Shown one piece after another: positions 23,684 through 30,734 of a stretch of 64,000 bases of DNA. Position numbers and translations under genes: made by a program. The first letter of the stretch is position 1. The number at the start of each line of letters is the position of its first letter. The stretch is from contig JAUWYL010000001.1 of assembly GCA_030615855.1 (NCBI GenBank), forward strand, positions 186,001-250,000. The letters are read 5' to 3'. A model generated the notes under the pieces. That model did no database searches and was not told where the DNA came from. It was given only the letters and a program-made list of their open reading frames with translations. This stretch comes from a bacterium (lineage in GTDB: Bacteria > UBP18 > UBA7526).

Positions 23684-24660
23684 TGAAGGAACTAAAAAAG
23701 ATTGTCGAGGTTATCAGAGAGAATAAAAGTTTCTTTATTACTTCTCACATCAGGCCAGATGGGGATTCCATCGGCTCTCAACTTGCCCTGAAGAGGATAC
23801 TGGAAAGGTTAGGAAAGGAAGTAATCATCACCAATCATGATCCGGCCCCTAAAATCTACGATTTTCTTCCCGGAAAAGAGAGCATCAAGCAAGAACTACC
23901 TAAGAATAGAGAGTTCGATGTGGCCTTTATTCTGGATAGCCCAGAGCTCTCTCGTCTGGTGAGCACCGCAGAGATAATCGAGAAAGCAAAGGTCATCGTA
24001 AATATCGATCACCATCTGGGGAATGAAAAGTTTGGAAAGTATAACTATGTTGATACTGAGGCTTCTGCCGTGGGAGAAGAGATATATGAACTGACAAGAG
24101 TAATGGGGTTTGAGATAGATAGGGAGATTGCCTTATGCCTCTATGTGGGCATCTTTACAGATACCGGTTCCTTCCGGCAGTCAAATACTACCCCTCGTAC
24201 CCATGAGATCGTGGCCCACCTCATGAAGATAGGAGATTTAAAGCCTGCCCAGATCACCCATCAGATATACGGGACCCAGCTTCCTTCTGCCATAAAGTTA
24301 TTGAGCATGACTTTGGATACCTTGGAGAGGAGCGGAGACGGCAGGATAGCTTGGATGACCATTACCGACGAGATGTTCAAAGAGACCGGAACCACCAAGG
24401 CGGAGACCGAGAACTTCATCAACTATGTTCGTTCTGTGAAAGGAAGCGAGGTGGCCATTCTATTCACTGAGCTTGCTAAGGATGAGGTAAAGGTCAGTTT
24501 CCGCTCCAAGTCTAGTGCCGACGTTAATAGTATAGCCAAAATATTTGGAGGTGGAGGACATCTTCGCGCTTCTGCCTGCACTATAAAGGGAGATTTGGAG
24601 GAGGCAAAGAGGAAGGTGCTGGTTGAGGTAGAGAAGAGACTAAAGAAGGTTTACGGTTGA
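23683..24660 (+). CDS. nrnA: DHH-family nanoRNase/pAp phosphatase
   Basis: NrnA degrades short oligoribonucleotides and dephosphorylates pAp. Motifs are SHIRPDGDSIGSQLAL (motif I), FILDSPE (II), VNIDHHLGN (III, DHH) and the DHHA1 motif FGGGGHLRASA. The length is 325 residues. The ATG is formed at the junction of element E2. Without the element the start would have been GTG overlapping the rbfA stop (GTGA). The last codons (KVYG-stop) lie inside 138-bp repeat copy 2. Confidence 0.92.
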   Translation: MKELKKIVEVIRENKSFFITSHIRPDGDSIGSQLALKRILERLGKEVIITNHDPAPKIYDFLPGKESIKQELPKNREFDVAFILDSPELSRLVSTAEIIEKAKVIVNIDHHLGNEKFGKYNYVDTEASAVGEEIYELTRVMGFEIDREIALCLYVGIFTDTGSFRQSNTTPRTHEIVAHLMKIGDLKPAQITHQIYGTQLPSAIKLLSMTLDTLERSGDGRIAWMTITDEMFKETGTTKAETENFINYVRSVKGSEVAILFTELAKDEVKVSFRSKSSADVNSIAKIFGGGGHLRASACTIKGDLEEAKRKVLVEVEKRLKKVYG

Positions 24661-24787
24661 CCGACCCCGATGCTATTGGGGTGCCCGCGGTTGACGGTAA
24701 ACAGCCCCGACAGCTGTCGGGACGGGCAAATCGAATAGTAGCTATTCACCAGCGGGGCAAGTAAAACGCGCCGCTCAACGGTAAACG
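24650..24787. repeat. 138-bp repeat, copy 2 (before truB)
   Basis: This copy matches 18922-19059 except for eight transitions. It supplies the final codons and TGA stop of nrnA and ends 6 bp before the truB ATG. The stem around GGGCAAGTAAAACGCGC (24755-24771) is AGCG/CGCT here instead of GGCG/CGCC, a compensatory change. Confidence 0.92.
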
Positions 24788-24793
24788 ATAAGC

Positions 24794-25711
24794 ATGGATG
24801 GATTCTTAAATGTTAATAAGCCGAAGGGCATGACTTCTCACGACGTTGTGGATGAGATAAGGAAGTTGGTGGGAAGGGAGAAAGTGGGGCATGCGGGAAC
24901 CCTGGATCCCGAGGCCACTGGCGTTCTTCCCATCGCCATCGGTAAGGCAACCAAGGTAATCCAGTTTTTGGAAGAAGGAAAAGGATATCGGGCAACCATG
25001 AGATTAGGAATCACCACCGATACCCAGGATATAACAGGTAAGATAATTGCTAAAAGTGATGAGATTAATATCCCAGTAGAAAGGATAAGGGAAGTCTTCA
25101 AGAATTTTTTAGGAAAGATAGAGCAGATTCCACCTATGGTCTCGGCAGTGAAAGTAAGGGGGGAAAGGCTTTATAAGTTAGCCCGGGAAGGGAAGAGAGT
25201 GAAAAGGCCACAGAGAGAGGTTGAAATCTATAATCTCAATCTCTTAGAATACAAACTGCCAGATATCATCTTTAAAGTAAGTTGCTCAAAAGGAACCTAC
25301 ATTAGGACCCTCTGTCATGATATGGGAAAAGCCCTGGGTTCTGGGGCCTGCCTGAAAGATCTAGTGCGTACTAAATCAGGTATCTTTACTTTGAAAAAAA
25401 GCTATACCCTGGAAGAATTGAAGAAACTACCTAATTTAGAAAGATATCTAATGAGTATGGATAAAGCCTTGAGGCATCTGCCGATAGTGAAGGTTAAAGA
25501 TAGGATAAGAGAATCTGTTCTCAATGGGGGACCGATAGGAACCTCGGGAATACTGGAATTTTCTTTACCTATCAAGGGAGAGGAATTGGTCAGGGTCCAT
25601 AATTCAGAGAAGAGACTCTTAGCAGTCGCCAGAGCACTATTCGATATTGGAGATTTAAAAAGGATAGAGAAAGAGGTTGTGGTCTTCAAACCAGTGAGGG
25701 TTATTGGTTAA
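24794..25711 (+). CDS. truB: tRNA pseudouridine-55 synthase
   Basis: TruB makes pseudouridine 55 in the T-loop of tRNAs. The catalytic Asp is in GHAGTLDPEATGVLPI. The N-terminus GFLNVNKPKGMTSHDVVDEI, KGYRATMRLGITTDTQD and CSKGTYIRTLCHDMG are all family motifs. The C-terminal portion (about residues 235-305) is PUA-like. The start lacks a clear ribosome site and follows a repeat copy closely. ribF follows after two bases. Confidence 0.95.
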   Translation: MDGFLNVNKPKGMTSHDVVDEIRKLVGREKVGHAGTLDPEATGVLPIAIGKATKVIQFLEEGKGYRATMRLGITTDTQDITGKIIAKSDEINIPVERIREVFKNFLGKIEQIPPMVSAVKVRGERLYKLAREGKRVKRPQREVEIYNLNLLEYKLPDIIFKVSCSKGTYIRTLCHDMGKALGSGACLKDLVRTKSGIFTLKKSYTLEELKKLPNLERYLMSMDKALRHLPIVKVKDRIRESVLNGGPIGTSGILEFSLPIKGEELVRVHNSEKRLLAVARALFDIGDLKRIEKEVVVFKPVRVIG

Positions 25712-25713
25712 GA

Positions 25714-26643
25714 ATGGAACTTGTTCTGGGAATTGATAAGATAAGGAAAAGGCATAAGAGAGGGATTCTTGCCCTGGGCACATTTGATGGCCTCCATCTC
25801 GGTCATCAGGGGGTGATCGAATCTCTAAAGAGACGAGCGAAAAGACTGAAGAAGAGATCCATTGTTTTGACCTTTGATATCCATCCCCTAAAAACGATTG
25901 ATCCAGCAAAGTGCCCTCCCCTGCTTACCCCAAAGGAGGAGAAGATAAATCTAATTCAAGATCTGGGAATAGATACCCTTGTCCTAACTAATTTTGATAG
26001 GAAATTTGCTTCCCTCTCACCAGAGAAATTCATCAGAGATATTCTGGTCAGTAGATTGGGCGTAAGAGAGATATTCGTGGGAAAGGACTTCACCTTTGGA
26101 AGAGGAGCAACTGGCGATATAACGTTCTTGAGAAGTAAAGCAAAAGAGTATGGCTTCAAGGTCAGGGTCATTCCTCCGGTAAAAATAGGCAAGAAGGTAA
26201 TAAGTAGCACAGCAATAAGGGAACTTATTAGAAGAGGGGCGGTTAAGAAAGCGGCAAAACTTCTGGGCCGCCCCTATGCCCTCTATGGCCGAGTAATCCA
26301 TGGGGAATCCCGGGGAAAAGAATTGGGCTATCCTACAGCCAATATAAGGCCTCACTATGAGATGATTCCCTCTGATGGAGTCTATCTAGGGAGGATAAAA
26401 GTGAGGGGAAGGGATCGGGATGGGCTTCTAAATATCGGAACCCAGCCTACCTTCCATAAGCGAGGGGCAAGAATTATTGAGACCTATATCTTTAACTTTA
26501 ATGGAAGGATCTATGGCCGGGATATAAAGGTCAGTTTTCTGCAGCGGATACGAGATGAAATCGCCTTTAAAAGCCCAGAAGCCCTCAGAGCCCAGATAAG
26601 GAAGGATATTATCAAGGCAAGAAAAATTTTGCATCTCATTTGA
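25714..26643 (+). CDS. ribF: bifunctional riboflavin kinase/FAD synthetase
   Basis: RibF phosphorylates riboflavin to FMN and adenylates it to FAD. The N-terminal nucleotidyltransferase domain shows ALGTFDGLHLGHQGVI, VLTFDIHPL and VGKDFTFGRGATGD, and ISSTAIRELI closes it. The C-terminal flavokinase domain shows GRVIHGESRGKELGYPTANI and DGVYLGRIKV. The length is 309 residues. The order truB-ribF-rpsO-pnp is widely conserved. A promoter for rpsO lies in its last codons. Confidence 0.95.
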   Translation: MELVLGIDKIRKRHKRGILALGTFDGLHLGHQGVIESLKRRAKRLKKRSIVLTFDIHPLKTIDPAKCPPLLTPKEEKINLIQDLGIDTLVLTNFDRKFASLSPEKFIRDILVSRLGVREIFVGKDFTFGRGATGDITFLRSKAKEYGFKVRVIPPVKIGKKVISSTAIRELIRRGAVKKAAKLLGRPYALYGRVIHGESRGKELGYPTANIRPHYEMIPSDGVYLGRIKVRGRDRDGLLNIGTQPTFHKRGARIIETYIFNFNGRIYGRDIKVSFLQRIRDEIAFKSPEALRAQIRKDIIKARKILHLI

Positions 26644-26656
26644 TATGTGTTATAAT
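26629..26656 (+). promoter_or_regulatory. rpsO promoter TTGCAT-16-TATAAT
   Basis: A perfect -10 TATAAT (26651-26656) lies 16 bp after TTGCAT (26629-26634). The transcript would start near 26663, giving a leader of about 265 nt through the tandem structured units before rpsO. Confidence 0.55.
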
Positions 26657-26890
26657 AAAGACGCCTTCGCTTCGCGAAGAACTTTGTTATTCCAGCGCGT
26701 CTTTATTAGACAGGGCAAGTAGAACGCGCTGTTATAATAAGGAAGCCTCCGCTTCCAGCGGAGAACCTTGTTATTCGGGCTTCCTTAGTAGAGGAGGCAA
26801 GCCTGCTTGTCGGCAGACAGGCGAAGCGCGTCGTCATAATAATTTAAATATAATGCCGTTGCTGGGAGAATCGCCTCCCCACCGATTCTC
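26653..26890 (+). promoter_or_regulatory. structured rpsO leader: two tandem hairpin units and a third hairpin
   Basis: Unit 1 has outer stem TAATAAAGACGC/GCGTCTTTATTA (26653-26664/26697-26708) and inner hairpin CTTCGC/GCGAAG. Unit 2 has outer stem TAAGGAAGCC/GGCTTCCTTA (26738-26747/26778-26787) and inner hairpin TCCGC/GCGGA. Both share the linker GAAC-Y-TTGTTATTC. A third hairpin GAGAATCG/CGATTCTC (26866-26873/26883-26890) has a loop CCTCCCCAC that can pair with the rpsO ribosome site GGGGA (26917-26921). S15 autoregulation is a reasonable hypothesis. Confidence 0.5.
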
Positions 26891-26928
26891 TCGGCAATTG
26901 GCAGCGAGTAAGAAAGGGGGAAATGAAA

Positions 26929-27198
26929 ATGGTCTTGGAGAAGGAAAAGAAGAAAGAGATTATCTCTAAGTACCGGTTGAATGAGAAGGATACTGGCTCA
27001 CCAGAGGTTCAGATCGCCCTGCTAACGGAGAGGATTAATTCCTTGACCGAGCACCTTGAGACCCATAAGAAGGACCATCACTCACGAAGAGGGCTTTTAA
27101 AGATGGTTGGCCAGAGGAGAAGACTGTTGGGTTACCTTAAGGATAAGGATAAGAAAAGATACGAGAAGATTATCCAGGAACTGGGTTTGAGAAAATGA
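26929..27198 (+). CDS. rpsO: 30S ribosomal protein S15
   Basis: S15 binds 16S rRNA at a three-way junction and often represses its own translation. The 89-residue protein shows [64 protein letters not shown] in order. ATG 26929 is preferred, because AAAGGGGG ends 8 bases upstream. ATG 26923, two codons earlier, is only 2 bases from the G-run. The long structured leader and downstream pnp match the arrangement known from enteric bacteria. Confidence 0.96.
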   Translation: MVLEKEKKKEIISKYRLNEKDTGSPEVQIALLTERINSLTEHLETHKKDHHSRRGLLKMVGQRRRLLGYLKDKDKKRYEKIIQELGLRK

Positions 27199-27296
27199 TT
27201 GGCGCCAAGTCGCCAAAGAAATCACCAAGTCGCCAAATTTTGGCGCCTTTGCGGATCTTTTGTGTTTTAGCGTTTAGCGTTTTGGCGTTACGAAAG
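27199..27296. repeat. GCGCCAAGTCGCCAA / GCGTTT repeat between rpsO and pnp
   Basis: TTGGCGCCAAGTCGCCAAAG, CACCAAGTCGCCAAATTTTGGCGCC and TTTAGCGTTTAGCGTTTTGGCG are short direct and inverted units. They can fold as a long imperfect hairpin. No gene is present. Confidence 0.65.
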
Positions 27297-27304
27297 GAGA
27301 AGAG

Positions 27305-29407
27305 ATGATAAAGAGAGAAGAATTGGAGATCGCGAGAAGGAAACTAACTGTTGAAACCGGGAAGATGGCTAAGCAGGCGGATGGTGCGGTTACCGTACGC
27401 TATGGAGACACCATAGTCTTAGTGGCGGTGGTGGCTTCTAAAGAGGCCAGAGAAGATATTGACTTCTTCCCCTTGACCGTTGACTATAGGGAGAAGACCT
27501 ATTCTGCGGGAAAGATTCCCGGGGGCTTCTTTAAGAGAGAAGGGAGACCAAGGGATTGGGAGATTTTGACCTGTCGGTTGATCGATCGCCCTTTGAGGCC
27601 TCTTTTCCCAAAAGGAATCAGGAACGCGGTCCAGATTATGGTGAGCGTGCTGTCTGCAGATGGGGAGAATGACCCGGATATCTTATCCATAATCGGTGCC
27701 TCAGCCGCTTTGTCTATATCTGATATCCCATTCAATGGTCCGGTGGCTGCCGTGCGCCTTGGACGGATTGGGGAAGAGTTTATCATCAATCCTACCTATG
27801 GGGAATTGGAAAGAAGCAGGCTGGATATGGTAGTTGTCGGGACTAAGGATGCGATAGCAACCATAGAGGTTGAAGCCCATGAGGTTCCAGAGGAGACCAT
27901 TTTAGAGGGGCTAGAGAAGGCCAAAGAGCACATCAGAAGGCTTGTTGAGATTCAGGAAAGGTTGGTCAAATCCTGTGGCAGACCCAAGAGAGAAATCGTC
28001 CTCTATGCTCCGGATGAGGAGATAGAGAAGAGGGTGAGAGAATTATCCACTTCCAAATTAGAGGAGGCCTATAGGATAAAGGAAAAGACCAAAAGGGATG
28101 AAGCGCTAAGCAAGGTTGAGAATGAAGCTATGGAGGCCTTAAGCACTGAATTTCCAGAAAAGGAGAAAGACATCAAATTTGTCGTAGACAAGATAGTGAA
28201 GGAAATTCTGCGCCGGGCCATTTTAGATGAGAACCGTAGAGCAGATGGGAGAAGAGCGGACGAGATCAGGCCCATAACCTGCGAGGTGGGAATCCTCCCC
28301 AGGGCCCATGGAAGTGCCCTCTTTACCAGAGGACAGACCCAGGCCCTGGTGGCTACTACTTTGGGAACTACAGAGGATGAGCAACGTATTGATGCCCTGG
28401 AGAAGGAATTCCGAAAGACCTTTATGTTTCACTATAATTTCCCACCCTTTAGTGTGGGAGAAACGAAGCCATTGAGGGGTCCAGGCAGGAGAGAGATCGG
28501 CCACGGCGCTCTTGCCGAGAAGGCCCTTCTTCCTGTCATTCCTCCCAATGATAAGTTTCCCTACACCATAAGGATAGTCTCCGATATCTTGGAGTCTAAT
28601 GGTTCCTCTTCCATGGCCAGTGTCTGTGGGGCAAGCCTATCTTTGATGGATGCGGGAGCTCCCATTAAAGCCCCGGTTGCCGGGGCAGCCATTGGATTAG
28701 TAATAGAGGGGGAGAAGTATGCTCTCCTTACTGATATCTTGGGGGTGGAGGATGCCTTGGGAGATATGGACTTCAAGATCGCCGGAACCAGGGAAGGAAT
28801 TACTGCCCTTCACTTAGATATCAAGACCTTGGGAGTCACCACTCCTTTGATAGAGGAGGCCTTGGAGCAGGCAAAGAAAACCCGCCTCTTCATTCTGGAT
28901 AAGATGAACCAGACCATCTCCCAACCAAGAGAGGGAATCTCCGCCTATGCTCCACATATTATCGTTACTTATGTGAAACAAGAAAAGATTGGAGGTATCA
29001 TCGGTCCCAGAGGTAAGACAATAAAGGGGATCATTGAGGAAACTGGTGCCGAGGTGAATATCGATGACGATGGAAAGATATCCATCTCCTCCCCAGATAA
29101 GGCCAAGGCCCAGGCTGCCCTGGATATGATTAACTATCTCACAGAAGAGGTTGAGGTAGGAAAAATCTATAGGGGTAAAGTGACCAGAATCATGAACTTT
29201 GGGGCCTTTGTTGAGATCCTCCCCGGGAAGGAAGGCCTGGTCCATGTTTCCCAGTTAGCAGAGGGTTTTGTCAAGAATGTGAAGGATGTTTTAAAGGAAG
29301 GTCAGGAGATAGAGGTAAAGGTCATTGAGATTGATGACCAGGGAAGGACTAACCTCTCCCGCAAGGCAGCCCTGAGAGAGAAAGGACGACCCAAGAAGCA
29401 CAAGTAA
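27305..29407 (+). CDS. pnp: polyribonucleotide nucleotidyltransferase (PNPase)
   Basis: PNPase degrades RNA 3'-5' phosphorolytically. The 700 residues hold two RNase PH domains (GDTIVLVAVVAS..., SAGKIPGGFFKREGRPRD; second with RGQTQALVATTLGT and GRREIGHGALAEKAL) and the active-site DILGVEDALGDMDFKIAGT. A KH domain (about 560-615, GGIIGPRGKTIKGI) and an S1 domain (about 625-690, VTRIMNFGAFVEILPGKEGLVHVSQLA) follow. AAAGGAG precedes ATG 27305. Confidence 0.97.
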   Translation: MIKREELEIARRKLTVETGKMAKQADGAVTVRYGDTIVLVAVVASKEAREDIDFFPLTVDYREKTYSAGKIPGGFFKREGRPRDWEILTCRLIDRPLRPLFPKGIRNAVQIMVSVLSADGENDPDILSIIGASAALSISDIPFNGPVAAVRLGRIGEEFIINPTYGELERSRLDMVVVGTKDAIATIEVEAHEVPEETILEGLEKAKEHIRRLVEIQERLVKSCGRPKREIVLYAPDEEIEKRVRELSTSKLEEAYRIKEKTKRDEALSKVENEAMEALSTEFPEKEKDIKFVVDKIVKEILRRAILDENRRADGRRADEIRPITCEVGILPRAHGSALFTRGQTQALVATTLGTTEDEQRIDALEKEFRKTFMFHYNFPPFSVGETKPLRGPGRREIGHGALAEKALLPVIPPNDKFPYTIRIVSDILESNGSSSMASVCGASLSLMDAGAPIKAPVAGAAIGLVIEGEKYALLTDILGVEDALGDMDFKIAGTREGITALHLDIKTLGVTTPLIEEALEQAKKTRLFILDKMNQTISQPREGISAYAPHIIVTYVKQEKIGGIIGPRGKTIKGIIEETGAEVNIDDDGKISISSPDKAKAQAALDMINYLTEEVEVGKIYRGKVTRIMNFGAFVEILPGKEGLVHVSQLAEGFVKNVKDVLKEGQEIEVKVIEIDDQGRTNLSRKAALREKGRPKKHK

Positions 29408-29430
29408 TCAATAGCAGCCACAGGTTACGT

Positions 29431-29514
29431 AGTTGGGTTAGGGTAAGGTAGTGGGTTTGGTAGTTTGGTAAGGGTTAGGTGTTTTTTTTAAAAAGACCAA
29501 CTACCTAACCCAAC
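29431..29514. repeat. GTTGGGTTAGG/CCTAACCCAAC inverted repeat
   Basis: GTAGTTGGGTTAGGG (from 29430) and CCAACTACCTAACCCAAC (29497-29514) are complementary halves around a T-rich centre. The hairpin could also terminate pnp transcription (GGTTAGGTGTTTTTTTT at 29474-29489). It looks like an interspersed repeat. Confidence 0.6.
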
Positions 29515-29568
29515 AGCTAAACTAACAACCTGACCTTAACCTTGGCCAAATCTTATTAAGGAGTGAGC

Positions 29569-30381
29569 ATGTCCTGGTCTGAGGCTCTTCTTCTGGGGAT
29601 CCTACAGGGCCTGACAGAATTCTTGCCTGTAAGTTCAAGCGGCCACTTAGTCTTAGCAGAGAATTTCCTGAAGGTCAATCCTCCGGGAATCACCCTTGAG
29701 ATTTGCCTTCACCTGGGAACATTACTTGCCATTATTGCTATCTTCAGAAGAGAGATTGGGAAAATTTTGGTCAGTCTTGCCCATATCTTCAAGACTGGTA
29801 AGCATAGGAGGAGAGAAGACCCTTATCTTCTCTTATTGGGCTTTCTATTACTGGGAACCATCCCTACTGCTCTAATAGGTGGCCTATTCAAAGAAGGGAT
29901 CGGGAAACTATTTGAATGCCCAAGAATGGTCTCTTCAATGCTCATTATAACCGGGATTATCCTCTGGGCAACGAAGCGTCTCAAGATTGGTAAAAGAGAG
30001 ATTCATAGATTAAATATAAAGGATGCCTTAGGAATTGGCCTGGCACAAGCGATAGGCCTCATTCCCGGTATCTCAAGGAGCGGGGTAACCATATCCTGCG
30101 GTTTATTTCGGGGACTCTCCAGAGACCTGGCCTATCGGTTCTCGTTCCTATTGGCCATACCAGCAATTATTGGGGCCGCAAGTTTAGAATTCAGGAACCT
30201 TTCTGCAATCCCAAAAGAGAACCTTCACCCTTTATTAATAGGAACTATAGCAGCCTTTTTGAGTGGCCTGGTAGCCTTAAGGATTTTACTCTCTATTGTC
30301 AAGAAAGGAAGATTCTCCTTTTTTGCCTATTATCTGTGGTTTGTTGGCTTAGTCAGTTTAGCAATTTCGTATGTCAAATAA
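29569..30381 (+). CDS. uppP: undecaprenyl-diphosphatase (UppP/BacA)
   Basis: UppP recycles undecaprenyl diphosphate at the membrane. The 270-residue polytopic protein has the two signature loops LQGLTEFLPVSSSGHLVLAE and PGISRSGVTISCGLFRGLSRDLAYRFSFLLAIPAI. AAGGAG at 29558-29563 sets ATG 29569 as start; an upstream GTG at 29563 overlaps the ribosome site. It works with UppS (11.8 kb) to maintain the carrier for peptidoglycan and the glycans made by the 41-64 kb locus. Confidence 0.95.
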   Translation: MSWSEALLLGILQGLTEFLPVSSSGHLVLAENFLKVNPPGITLEICLHLGTLLAIIAIFRREIGKILVSLAHIFKTGKHRRREDPYLLLLGFLLLGTIPTALIGGLFKEGIGKLFECPRMVSSMLIITGIILWATKRLKIGKREIHRLNIKDALGIGLAQAIGLIPGISRSGVTISCGLFRGLSRDLAYRFSFLLAIPAIIGAASLEFRNLSAIPKENLHPLLIGTIAAFLSGLVALRILLSIVKKGRFSFFAYYLWFVGLVSLAISYVK

Positions 30382-30455
30382 AAGTTGATACGTTAATAAG
30401 TAAATAAGAAATAAAATTTTGCCCAATACGCGTTAAACAAATTTTTGGAGGCTTT

Positions 30456-30680
30456 ATGGCAGATTTAGTTTGTATTAGAACTTATAATAATAGACCTGAG
30501 GCTGAACTTGCAAAGGGACTTCTTGGAGCAAGTGGTGTCAAAGCCATTGTCTCTGCAGATGATGCCGGTGGCATGCGCCCTCATTTAACATTAGGTATGG
30601 GAGGAGTGCGGTTGTTAGTTAAAAAGGAAGATGTCCAGAAAGTACTCGGGATTTTAGAAGTTACCAATGATAAAGGTTGA
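30456..30680 (+). CDS. DUF2007 small protein
   Basis: This 74-residue protein begins DLVCIRTYNNRPEAELAKGLLGASGVKAIVSADDAGGMRP and continues GGVRLLVKKEDVQKVLGIL. This matches the DUF2007 family (PII-like ferredoxin fold, sometimes called putative signal-transducing proteins). TTTGGAGG precedes ATG 30456. It is probably a cytoplasmic regulator, with no known ligand. Confidence 0.8.
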   Translation: MADLVCIRTYNNRPEAELAKGLLGASGVKAIVSADDAGGMRPHLTLGMGGVRLLVKKEDVQKVLGILEVTNDKG

Positions 30681-30734
30681 GACATATAGAAACGAAAGAA
30701 TCTACTAGGAAGATTCAAAGCCAGTGAGGTTAAT

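Noticed and set aside
26640-26969. Open frame of 109 codons across the rpsO leader
   Set aside because: It runs through the paired units of the leader and into rpsO in another frame. There is no ribosome site and no family-like sequence.
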